32,878 bases of DNA from assembly GCA_040388665.1 (NCBI GenBank), contig JAZKBL010000055.1:1-32878 (forward strand), written 5' to 3'. Source of the DNA: DAHVFY01 sp040388665. GTDB taxonomy: Bacteria; Chlamydiota; Chlamydiia; Chlamydiales; Rhabdochlamydiaceae. The notes below the pieces were generated by a model. It searched no databases and was not told the origin of the DNA. It saw only the letters and a list, made by a program, of their open reading frames with translations. The position numbers were made by a program, and so were the translations under genes. Below, one piece after another: positions 8,630 to 16,676 of this stretch (position 1 is the first letter of the stretch; each line of letters starts with the position of its first letter).

Positions 8630-10024
8630 TAGGCAGTTTGAAAAAAGAGATTCGGTAATAATTCTTTTATATTTGATGGCACGCTTATGAATTAATGAGT
8701 TTAATGCTTTGTTGTCAGAAGGAGATACTTGCTTATGTCGCTCAAAATTTTCCTCAAGTGTTTCTATGCCTGATGGTGATTTTTGACAAAGCATTTCGGT
8801 AGATTGATTTGAAGCTTTTCGGTTTTCAATATAGGTTAAAAGGCGATTTACAAATTGTGTTGTCTTCATGCATTCAGGAGGAAGGTTTGTGAAGTAATTA
8901 ATTTTTGTTGATGCAGAAGATGAGAGAGTTTTTAAAAATCCTGATCCATAACGCGAAAGATAGACAAGATCTCTCACAGCAAAAACAGCACAGTTATGAC
9001 GGTCGTATCGAGATTGACGAGGATATTCATTAATATGAATGTGTCGGATAGGAAGCTGATCTGGAATTGTATTCTCAACTTGTTCAATAATCGATATCAA
9101 AGGTTTACAATAGGTTGCCCTAGTATCAGCACTCGTAGCGCTATCTAGAATTATAAATTCCCAAGACCCCTCCACTCTTTTTGTCATTAGAGTAGTAACA
9201 TGTCTTGCAATTGGACATTTGCATTCTTCGATATGCGAAACAATAAACAAATGGATATATCCATCCTGAATGTTTGGATCTTGTGCCAAAATTTGTAATT
9301 CTCGGGTAAATGTTTTAAAATCTTTACAAACAGTTATATGATCTTCTTTGCATAGGGAGGGACTTTCTTTGTTTGTAAGATAATCGATGATAATTTGAAT
9401 TCCCCTCGGAGCAAACATTGTATCACTTGATTTTGGATGATGCATGTACTCACTAAGTTGAGGAAGAACTTTAAGTCGAGAAGAAAAATATTCCAAGAGG
9501 GTTAATTTTTCTGGTACCGAGAGTTTTTGTAACATCGTGGGATTGCTAAGGTAATTAATTAACAAATCCCAATTTTTTTTAATGAAGTTTTCTATTTTTA
9601 TGTCGACGTGTTTTATTAGAGCACAGATGTTAAATGAACGATTTGGATTTAGTTCTTTTGAGAATTTTTTTTGTGCTTTAAGAATGTCATCTTCTAAAAT
9701 GAGTTGAGCAATAACGCTTTCTTGATGTTCTTGAAACCATGTTTTGAAAAAAGAAAGTAAGGCGTTTCCTGTAAGTGTGTCCAATTCATACTGTCGCCAA
9801 TAATAAGGCTCAGCCAGGAAGAATGATGGATAAAAATATTTGAAAAAGATTTTTTTCTCTTTTCTATTTACTTTTTCTAAAATATTTTGATCAATACAAC
9901 GTTTTTTTATAAATTCTTTTTGTTGATTAGTGAATTCTAATTCAGCTTCATCGATGTTGTCTTCATTTAATAATCGTATAATGTGTATTTCTTGAGAATT
10001 GTTATATGTTTGTAAAACGCTCAT
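8618..10024 (-). CDS. Candidate clan-CE (YopJ/Ulp1-like) enzyme, possible T3SS effector
   Basis: This 468-aa protein is not a family I can name with certainty. Residues 275-350 show a pattern like YopJ-type acetyltransferases and Ulp1-type cysteine proteases: H275 (ARHVTTLMTKR), D294 exactly 19 residues later (FIILDS), then Q337 and C345 (HNCAVFAV). As I recall, YopJ itself has a 19-residue His-to-Glu spacing. The N-terminal ~200 residues are helical, charged and unassigned; there is no signal peptide or membrane segment. The gene stands alone with its own strong promoter and a good Shine-Dalgarno (AAGGAG, about 6 nt before ATG), is visibly more AT-rich than its neighbours, and lies next to the T3SS block. 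This fits a horizontally acquired or fast-evolving effector that modifies host proteins. Alternative: a clan-CE deubiquitinase or deSUMOylase. The catalytic assignment is inferred from spacing alone. Confidence 0.6.
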   Translation of the reverse strand: MSVLQTYNNSQEIHIIRLLNEDNIDEAELEFTNQQKEFIKKRCIDQNILEKVNRKEKKIFFKYFYPSFFLAEPYYWRQYELDTLTGNALLSFFKTWFQEHQESVIAQLILEDDILKAQKKFSKELNPNRSFNICALIKHVDIKIENFIKKNWDLLINYLSNPTMLQKLSVPEKLTLLEYFSSRLKVLPQLSEYMHHPKSSDTMFAPRGIQIIIDYLTNKESPSLCKEDHITVCKDFKTFTRELQILAQDPNIQDGYIHLFIVSHIEECKCPIARHVTTLMTKRVEGSWEFIILDSATSADTRATYCKPLISIIEQVENTIPDQLPIRHIHINEYPRQSRYDRHNCAVFAVRDLVYLSRYGSGFLKTLSSSASTKINYFTNLPPECMKTTQFVNRLLTYIENRKASNQSTEMLCQKSPSGIETLEENFERHKQVSPSDNKALNSLIHKRAIKYKRIITESLFSNCLKKL

Positions 10025-10044
10025 TTTTTACTCCTTATAGAAAG

Positions 10045-10073
10045 ATTGTATAATAAAATTGAGAAAAAGTCAA
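10045..10073 (-). promoter_or_regulatory. Sigma70-type promoter of the candidate effector gene
   Basis: On the minus strand, TTGACT (10073-10068) and TACAAT (10050-10045) are separated by exactly 17 bp, matching 5 of 6 positions at each box. The predicted start is about 15-20 nt upstream of the ATG at 10024, with AAGGAG at 10036-10031 between. This is the clearest promoter in the window and indicates that the gene is transcribed on its own. Confidence 0.7.
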
Positions 10074-10196
10074 TTAATTAATATTAAATAGTTTTTAAAC
10101 TATATTTTGATGTAGTAAGTTGTTTACAATAAAGGATATAACTAACTTACTTACGTGTTTTTTAAAATTTAGGATTAGATAAAGCTGGCATAAAAT

Positions 10197-10583
10197 TTAT
10201 TGGGGGATGGGGTCGTGCTTGTAGACGGTGCCGTCGATTTCGATGGTGCGATAGACCCAACTCTCTTCATTTTCTCTGAGTAATCGATCACAGCCCATCA
10301 TGAAGCCTTCAAGAAAACCGTGTTTGCGGATGGCGAGAAGCATGTAGCGAGAAGAGGTTGGCCTAAAGTGACTGCGCGGCCCATTTGCGTGTGTTAAGAC
10401 ATTTTGATGAAAAAGAATGATTTGTTCTGCAAGTTTTCCTATTAAGGATAAGCGGGGGGAAGGTATTGGCTCCTCAAAGGGGGCGGGAACTTTTAGGTTG
10501 GCATCTTTGCCCCAAGGCTCGTGATAACCTGGAACTGCATGAGCAAGTAATGGAAATAATATAAAAAAAAATTTAAAACGCAT
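10197..10583 (-). CDS. Exported YidD-like protein
   Basis: This 128-aa protein has an N-terminal signal peptide (MRFKF..., hydrophobic core, AHA cleavage-like site at about 15-17). A YidD-type domain follows at about 52-103 (ILFHQNVLTHANGPRSHFRPTSSRY ... AIRKHGFLEGFMMGCDRLLR, quoted in part). YidD proteins normally sit on the cytoplasmic side of the inner membrane and aid YidC-dependent insertion. This one appears to be exported, and the usual CxF.PTCS cysteines are both serine. The ATG overlaps the end of the upstream lipoprotein gene by 11 bp, so it is the last gene of the T3SS-linked operon and is probably translationally coupled. Its function is therefore uncertain; it may be a structural variant rather than an insertion factor. 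Confidence 0.7.
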   Translation of the reverse strand: MRFKFFFILFPLLAHAVPGYHEPWGKDANLKVPAPFEEPIPSPRLSLIGKLAEQIILFHQNVLTHANGPRSHFRPTSSRYMLLAIRKHGFLEGFMMGCDRLLRENEESWVYRTIEIDGTVYKHDPIPQ

Positions 10584-11505
10584 GTTGTAACATGAAGAGA
10601 GGAAATAACCCTTCGCGGTTCATGATAGGGGTCGCTGTTTTTTCATACAAGCGTTCATTATAAAATTTAGCATCCTGCCCCGCCCCATAAATTCCTCCAA
10701 AATACCAACCCGCTTCAAAACTTGTGAAAATGATACCGGCAGGGATATTGCCCTGATGAAAAAAATAATAAGTGGCTCCAATAAAAAGACCGTTAAGAAG
10801 AAAGGCTGTAAGTGCTGTTTGTTTTTGTCCGACATACAGATAACCGGCTCCTGGAAGGACTGTGTTTAGCCACTGCGCTCTAGGTATAGACTTTTTTTTT
10901 AAGTCGTATTCGGTAAGGATTGTTGTTACAGCCGGAGATTGATTTTTAAGTGTTTCTAAAGTATCAATATTTGCGCTCATAAGCGCTGTAGAAATGATGA
11001 GTTTTTCTTCTGTTTCTGGGTAGTAGTAGCGGATGAGACTGCGTATTTGATCTGCGCGTTCGACTTTGCCAAGATGCATATAGCTATCATAAAGAATGAG
11101 CATGAGGTCCTGGAACGCAGGGAAGCTGTCGTCGGCAAAACGCAGTTCGCTTTTTTCAAACGTATAAACTACATCATCATATTTTTTCCCGAAGTAGTAA
11201 CAGAGGAGAATTTCGTAATCAAGTTCTACTTTTCTTGTTTTTTCTTGAGATGGAAGTAAAAATTGCGCTCTTTTGAAAGCGGTCATCGCTTGATAAAGGT
11301 CTAGCTGGTGGGCGAATCCAAATCCAATCTCAGTTTCTCTTCCCCAGGCTTCTTGTTTTTCTTGAGTTGTTAAGGGATCGAAGGGGGAGGGTAGGTTTTG
11401 CAGGTATCTGTCTTGTACTGCGTAGTCGATTCTAGGTTCGATCGTATCCGGCACCCTATGGCAGCCGGATAAAAAGATGAGAAGTACGCAAAATTTTTTA
11501 CTCAT
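10573..11505 (-). CDS. Lipoprotein with helical repeats and C-terminal membrane segments
   Basis: Starting at the ATG at 11505 gives a 310-aa protein with a classic lipoprotein signal (MSKKFCVLLIFLSGC, lipobox LSGC). The longer frame to 11622 would hide that signal and overlap the secretin by more than 100 bp, so the short start is preferred. ATGAGTAA overlaps the cdsC stop by 8 bp, a typical coupling arrangement. The middle (about 45-210) looks like TPR/helical-hairpin repeats. Residues about 215-290 contain a GAGYLYVG motif and hydrophobic segments like those of small glycine-rich membrane modules. It is followed by the YidD-like gene. Position directly after the secretin makes an accessory or pilotin-like role possible, but the protein is larger than known pilotins and no homology is shown. 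Confidence 0.75.
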   Translation of the reverse strand: MSKKFCVLLIFLSGCHRVPDTIEPRIDYAVQDRYLQNLPSPFDPLTTQEKQEAWGRETEIGFGFAHQLDLYQAMTAFKRAQFLLPSQEKTRKVELDYEILLCYYFGKKYDDVVYTFEKSELRFADDSFPAFQDLMLILYDSYMHLGKVERADQIRSLIRYYYPETEEKLIISTALMSANIDTLETLKNQSPAVTTILTEYDLKKKSIPRAQWLNTVLPGAGYLYVGQKQTALTAFLLNGLFIGATYYFFHQGNIPAGIIFTSFEAGWYFGGIYGAGQDAKFYNERLYEKTATPIMNREGLFPLFMLQHAF

Positions 11506-14500
11506 TTTCAGGAGTTTTGACAATATCGATAAATTGATCGATTTCTTCGCTAATAACTGGTAGGCCGGCATTTGCTTTAAAGGTATTCTCTTGTCTATCA
11601 GTAAGTTCTTTATAGTCATCAAAGCTACTGATGATATGGGGGCGAAGGAAGAAGATCAAGTTCTTTTTCGATGTAAGCCTGTCATTTTCACTGAAAGCAA
11701 GACCGATGACAGGCAGGCCGCCGAGGCAAGGAATGGAGCTTTTAAAGTGGGTTGTTGAATCGTTAATGAGACCGCTTAAGATGACAAAATGGTTATCGGG
11801 GACATGAACCCTCGTTGTCATGTTTGTTTGATCTGTCTGGATCCCGTTAGTGCCGCCTTGAGTACCGTTAGCATTTGTACTGGATGTAGAACTAATATTG
11901 GTTGTGATGTCGAGTGTTACAACGTCGCCATTACCAAGTGTTGGGGTGAGACTTAAGTTAAAACCAACATTGATATATTCAAGGCTTGTGATGTTTGTGT
12001 TATTCGCTTGTCCGCCGGAATTGATGGTGACATTAGAGCCGACATAAGGGATATTTTCGCCAACAAAAATTGTGGAGTTATTATTATCTTGTGTGATGAT
12101 TTTAGGATTAAAAACAACAGCGCTATCATTGTCTGTTTGCAGAGCCTGGATCAAAGAACCTAAGGAAATGAAAGATTTTCCTTTATGCATGATGATATCG
12201 CCAATCACCCCTAAGTCAAAGCCTTGGCCAAAAAGTGGAAGTTTATTCGCATTCGGAGTTGTCGTTGCTGAGATCGGTTGCAGAGCTCCTGTGATGGCAT
12301 TAGAAGCTGATGAGCCAGAGACATTATTAGCTCCGGGCAGATTGGTTATTCCTGCTGCAGTTTTCGTGAGGTATTGCAACTGACCGCCCCATTGTAGACC
12401 AAAGTTTTGTGCATTCGTAACAGAGGTGCTTACAACAAGTACTTCGATAAATACTTGTTTCAAAGGAACATCAAGGCTGCCAACGAGTTCTTTAAGTTTT
12501 GTTAAAATTCCTTGGTCACCTGTCGCTAGAAGAGAGTTAGTTACCTGGATCCACTGGAGAGAGTTAATTGCATTTAATAAGGCTTGATTAGTTGGAGTTA
12601 CTGTTTTGCCAAGATCTGCACCTACTTGCTTCAGAGCTGTTTGAATGGCGCTGCCGGGCTGATATTGAAGCTTATAAACAAGGAAGCTTGTATTTTCGAT
12701 CGACTCAATGGCTGTTGCGAGCCCTTCTTTAGATGGCTGATCAAATTTTTCTAAAAGAGTTTCTATTTTTTGTACTGTTTCCGGATCTCCAGATACAAGA
12801 AGAGAAGAGGTTTTATCAATCCATTTGATGTTGTTAATTGAGCTAAAAAGGCGAGCATCAGAGGCTCCAGATGCCGATAAATTTTGCTCGAATTCGCAGA
12901 GAATAGAAATCAGTTCAGGGCCTGTTTGGTATTTAGGCTTGTAGAGGATAAATGAAGAAGCGGTTGGAGGGCCTTGGGTTGCAAAAGCTGAAGCGTCAAA
13001 CTTCTGTATTAACCCTTCCACTTTAGTTAGCGTTTCGCTAGTCCCTGTGAAAAGAAGAGAATTTGTTTCTTTTACAAAACGCATTGTTTCAATAGATTTT
13101 AAAAGGTCTTTATCAGCATTTGGCGTTCTTGAAAGATCAGAAGCTAGATTCTGAAGAGAGGTCATTAACTGGCTTGTGGAGATATATTTCGGTTTATAAA
13201 TGATGAATGTCAATTCTCCAATTTTTTTAATTTGCCCCTGAGCGCCATCGATTGTGATGAGCAGGCTTTTAAGTTGGTCGAGAATGTCTTGAGGACCTGT
13301 AAAGAGGAGCGTATTATTTGTTTCGACATAACGCATTGTTGTGATGGTTAAATAAAGGTTAGGGTCAATCAGCCCCGAGGCTTTTAAATCCTCTGCCATG
13401 TCTGTGAGATCTGACTGGATCTCTTTTGCTGTGCGGAAAACAGGCTTATAAGCAAAAAATGCTGTTTTGCCGGCAAAAAGAGCTTTAGTTGGAGGAATAT
13501 CAAAATGCGAGATGATTGTTTTAGCTTCTTCAACAGCAGCGCTCGGGCCCGTAATAAGAAGCGAGTTGGTCTCTTTTACCCACGTGATACTGTTGAGTGT
13601 CTGAACAAGAGCAGTATTCGGAATGCCGGAATCTGAGAGGTTCTCTGCCATACGATGGATGTTATCAAGAGCTACATCACCCTGGGTGTTTTCTAACTTG
13701 TAGATAAAGAAAGAATAACCTGTTTTTCCAGGTCTTGAAGGAACTTGGTCAAGAGATTTTAGAAGTTCTGTGACTTGAGAGATTCCATGAGGTGTTCCTG
13801 TAAAGACAAAGGAATTTGTTTCTTTAATCCATTTGATGCTGTCAATTGTTGTAATGACTTCATCATCGGGAAATTCTGAAGCTTTTAATTTGTCAGAAAC
13901 ACCTTGCAGTGCCTGCAGGAGCTCTTCTTCATTGGCATTTTGGATTTTGTAGATAAAGAAAGAATACTGAAGATTCGCATGATATTGACTATCGAGATTT
14001 GTAAGAATCTCTTTGATTTTTGCAAGAGTGGCCTCATCTCCAAAGAAAAGAAGAGAGTTGGATTCACGCACCCACTTTGAGTTTTTTAATGTTGTAACGA
14101 GTTGGATAGGAGGAGAGGGTGCTTTATTGAATTCATCGGCGATTTCGATAAGGGTGCTTTGTAATTCAGATGCAGGGCGGTATAAAATTTTGTAGAGATA
14201 AAATGTGGCATTCACAGGAAGAGGTTTATTAGGAACATCGAGATCTGCAAAAACGGTAAGAGCTCTTTCTAAAAGATAAGGAGTAGAGACCATAAAGATC
14301 GTACTCGTTTCTGGTTGAGGAACGAAGATGAGGGGGTTTCCTTCAGAAAAAGGGCTGAGGATCTTCGTTGTCATCTCAATCATTTCATCAAGAGGGATGT
14401 GCTTGGCGTTGTAGCTATCAATATCAAGAGGAGAATGGGGGGCGTCAAGGCTTGCAAGTAGAGCGCCGATTTTATCCACGTTTGTTGTGATATCGCTTAC

Positions 14501-15031
14501 AATAAGCTGTCTTGTTTCATTCGAGACTTCGATAAGAGCAGTACTCGACATCATCGGTTTGATGATTGTTGCAATAGAGTTTAAGTTTGCGTTGTGGATG
14601 CGGAAAACACGGGTGATGATAGCGGCTCCCCCTGCTTTTGAATTGGGTAAATCGCCTGAGACAATTGTTGGGATTTGGTGGACTGTTGTGCTTTTTGTAA
14701 TGAGTAGGTTGCCTTCTTGCTCAAGAATGATGAGATCATGGATTCTTAGCACTTGAATGAGCGCTGACATAATATTTTTTGTCGTAACGGATTCTTCAGA
14801 CACAATGGTGACGTTAAATTGTAATTCTGTCTCATCGAAGACAAAATTGACATTAGCAACCCGGCTCACAAAGCGCAGATATTCAACCATCGAAATATTG
14901 TTGAAATTGATTGTGTAAGTGTCCTGGTCACCGGAGTTTTCTTCCATTTGAGGAAGGTAGTTGTCATTTGAGTCTTTAGCAAGTGAAAGACTTGTCAAAA
15001 GTAAGCAGGATGTCAATAGCACATGTTTCAT
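11498..15031 (-). CDS. cdsC: T3SS outer membrane secretin CdsC (SctC)
   Basis: This 1177-aa protein forms the outer membrane ring of the injectisome. It has a signal peptide (MKHVLLTSCLLL ... LAKD), an N0/N1-like region (about 40-200), then seven tandem ring-building modules (about 274-856, listed separately). The secretin core is at about 857-1135, with the hallmark stretch VPDNHFVILSGLI followed by LGGLPVIG and a final FFLRPHII strand. It is larger than the C. trachomatis secretin CT674 (about 920 aa as I recall), the increase lying in the repeats. It is encoded 70 bp downstream of the kinase gene, and its stop overlaps the lipoprotein gene. Assignment is firm from the secretin signature and gene order. 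Confidence 0.95.
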   Translation of the reverse strand: MKHVLLTSCLLLTSLSLAKDSNDNYLPQMEENSGDQDTYTINFNNISMVEYLRFVSRVANVNFVFDETELQFNVTIVSEESVTTKNIMSALIQVLRIHDLIILEQEGNLLITKSTTVHQIPTIVSGDLPNSKAGGAAIITRVFRIHNANLNSIATIIKPMMSSTALIEVSNETRQLIVSDITTNVDKIGALLASLDAPHSPLDIDSYNAKHIPLDEMIEMTTKILSPFSEGNPLIFVPQPETSTIFMVSTPYLLERALTVFADLDVPNKPLPVNATFYLYKILYRPASELQSTLIEIADEFNKAPSPPIQLVTTLKNSKWVRESNSLLFFGDEATLAKIKEILTNLDSQYHANLQYSFFIYKIQNANEEELLQALQGVSDKLKASEFPDDEVITTIDSIKWIKETNSFVFTGTPHGISQVTELLKSLDQVPSRPGKTGYSFFIYKLENTQGDVALDNIHRMAENLSDSGIPNTALVQTLNSITWVKETNSLLITGPSAAVEEAKTIISHFDIPPTKALFAGKTAFFAYKPVFRTAKEIQSDLTDMAEDLKASGLIDPNLYLTITTMRYVETNNTLLFTGPQDILDQLKSLLITIDGAQGQIKKIGELTFIIYKPKYISTSQLMTSLQNLASDLSRTPNADKDLLKSIETMRFVKETNSLLFTGTSETLTKVEGLIQKFDASAFATQGPPTASSFILYKPKYQTGPELISILCEFEQNLSASGASDARLFSSINNIKWIDKTSSLLVSGDPETVQKIETLLEKFDQPSKEGLATAIESIENTSFLVYKLQYQPGSAIQTALKQVGADLGKTVTPTNQALLNAINSLQWIQVTNSLLATGDQGILTKLKELVGSLDVPLKQVFIEVLVVSTSVTNAQNFGLQWGGQLQYLTKTAAGITNLPGANNVSGSSASNAITGALQPISATTTPNANKLPLFGQGFDLGVIGDIIMHKGKSFISLGSLIQALQTDNDSAVVFNPKIITQDNNNSTIFVGENIPYVGSNVTINSGGQANNTNITSLEYINVGFNLSLTPTLGNGDVVTLDITTNISSTSSTNANGTQGGTNGIQTDQTNMTTRVHVPDNHFVILSGLINDSTTHFKSSIPCLGGLPVIGLAFSENDRLTSKKNLIFFLRPHIISSFDDYKELTDRQENTFKANAGLPVISEEIDQFIDIVKTPENE
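12467..14212 (-). repeat. Seven tandem secretin N-domain repeats in CdsC
   Basis: Seven modules of ~75-85 residues begin at about residues 274, 355, 438, 523, 607, 692 and 781. Each starts with a strand of type (S/T)FFIYK and contains a central strand of type IxW(V/I)KETNSLLFTG, then a helix ending LL..(F/L)D. They look like repeated ring-building (secretin_N) folds and would form a stack of periplasmic rings. Confidence 0.85.
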
Positions 15032-15101
15032 CGATACCCTAAGTATAAGAAGCTTGTATCGAATCCTAAAATACTTTTTGGTTTATTGTAAACCTCTACT
15101 T

Positions 15102-16673
15102 TTAGGTAAGTCTGCGCAGAGTGATGAGGATTTGGGGGTGTTTTTGCAGCGCTGCAGCGGAAAGATTATTTAATTTTTTCAGAATTGATTCTGCTTGTCT
15201 GCTTGATGACAAGAGGAGATTTTCTTTAATGGCAAGCGTTAGATCTTCATTGGTTGTTGCATCAAGAGAGTGTAAAATAAGAACATCACCAACCTGCCAG
15301 TTATCGAAAGTTTCACTAAATTCAGGAGAGAGAGAAGATCCCATGAGAGGATTATTAGATTCTAACTTGCGTATGGATCTACTTGCTGCGGGCACATGAA
15401 AGAGGCCGCCAAGAGTGCATGTTGCGTAGTGAAGCTCATCTTGAAGAGGGTTAAGGTGTAATAGGGATAGTGCAAATTGTTGTTTCCAGCTGTCTTCTAC
15501 AAGAATTTGATTGAGAATTCTTAAAAAATGCGTGAGATCGAAGGGCGGTGGGCTATGATGGAGCAGAGTTCGGATCATGCCGCGTAAGAAGCTAAGGAAA
15601 ATAGGGGCGTCGATGCTGCTTTGCGGTCCTTCAGCAAGAAGGATCAATAACGTATTATCGGAAAACTTAAAAAAATCGTAGTAGAGGTTTAACGTTCCTC
15701 CTTTAGATCTACTGATGCCAATTTCTACAGGGGGCCATTCGGGAGGAGAAAGAGGGGATAGGCTCTGGGCTGTCTTTTGTAGAATTTCAATCATCTCTTT
15801 AACTTGATCGCTGCCTGAGCGGTCCTTTTCAATTTCATCAGATTTCAGATATTGAGAAAGGTCTGAGATAAAATCGACAATGTCTTGATATCTTTCTTTT
15901 ATTGATAGAGCAAGCGCTTTTCCAACGATTTTTCTAAGGCCTTTTGGCAGAAGAGTCAAATCGATGATCCCATAGCTTAATTTACCCAAGATGAGCTCAT
16001 AAGTGATGACTCCAAGAGAATAGATGTCGGAAGCAAAGGAAATATTATGGGAGTTTTCTTTTTGCTCTGGACTCATATAATTAGGCGTGCCGATCATTTG
16101 AGGCGGGGAAGATCTGCCTTTAACGGGTAGATCTTCGTGAAGTTGTGCGATGCCAAAGTCGATGACTTTGACTATCCCATTCTCAGTAATCAGAATATTT
16201 TCAGGTTTAAGATCGCGGTGAATGATTCCATAACTATGAAGATGAATGAGGGCATAGCCCACTTGCAAAATGATATCGAGGGTTCGTTTTAGAGAAAGAG
16301 ACTGCTGTGCAATAAATTGTCTAAGTGTTATTCCATGAATCATTTCCATGGCAATATAGAGTCCTTGTTCCCATTTGCCTTCCCCGTAAAGTTTAACGAT
16401 ATTGGGATGATCTGTAAGTGTGATGATGTGCGCTTCTTTAAGAAAATGTTCGATGGCTTGCGCTTCAGTCACATATTCCGGGGAGAGAACTTTAACGACG
16501 ATAGGTTGTTTGGACTTAGGGTGTAGGCCAAGATAAAGCAGGCTCATGCCTCCTTTTGCAAGAAGGCTTTCGATCTTATAAGGACCAATTGTTTGCGGTA
16601 GAGGGGGCTCCTCTACCTCTTCTGCATTAATCCCGGGCAGTGTGGACTGTTTATAAAATTCTTTTCCGGACAA
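15102..16673 (-). CDS. pkn5: Ser/Thr protein kinase (Pkn5-type) fused to an SpoIIE/PPM-like domain
   Basis: This 523-aa protein has a Hanks-type kinase domain at about 32-275 with all key residues visible: a glycine-rich loop (LLAKGGMS), K61, E80, HRDLKPEN at 152-159, DFG at 172-174 and a GTPNYMSPEQ activation segment. Residues about 317-475 follow the order of an SpoIIE/RsbU-type PPM phosphatase (GGTLNLYYDF, ILLAEGP, ALSLLHLNP, ATCTLGGL, NPLMGSS, GDVLILHSLD), but the metal-binding aspartates look mostly lost. Gene order (between CdsQ and CdsC) matches CT673/Pkn5. The start is a TTG three bases after the CdsQ stop, supported by GGAGG 8 nt upstream; no later Met would keep the kinase intact. 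There is no membrane segment. It may phosphorylate T3SS parts or be secreted; substrates are unknown. Confidence 0.88.
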   Translation of the reverse strand: MSGKEFYKQSTLPGINAEEVEEPPLPQTIGPYKIESLLAKGGMSLLYLGLHPKSKQPIVVKVLSPEYVTEAQAIEHFLKEAHIITLTDHPNIVKLYGEGKWEQGLYIAMEMIHGITLRQFIAQQSLSLKRTLDIILQVGYALIHLHSYGIIHRDLKPENILITENGIVKVIDFGIAQLHEDLPVKGRSSPPQMIGTPNYMSPEQKENSHNISFASDIYSLGVITYELILGKLSYGIIDLTLLPKGLRKIVGKALALSIKERYQDIVDFISDLSQYLKSDEIEKDRSGSDQVKEMIEILQKTAQSLSPLSPPEWPPVEIGISRSKGGTLNLYYDFFKFSDNTLLILLAEGPQSSIDAPIFLSFLRGMIRTLLHHSPPPFDLTHFLRILNQILVEDSWKQQFALSLLHLNPLQDELHYATCTLGGLFHVPAASRSIRKLESNNPLMGSSLSPEFSETFDNWQVGDVLILHSLDATTNEDLTLAIKENLLLSSSRQAESILKKLNNLSAAALQKHPQILITLRRLT

Positions 16674-16676
16674 GGG

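Noticed and set aside
11506..11622. Longer N-terminus for the lipoprotein gene, starting at 11622
   Set aside because: It would lie wholly within the cdsC coding region and would bury the clear lipoprotein signal that begins at 11505.
12467..14212. CRISPR array or recent DNA tandem duplication in cdsC
   Set aside because: The repeats are protein modules of about 240-260 bp that are diverged at the base level and lie in one open frame.
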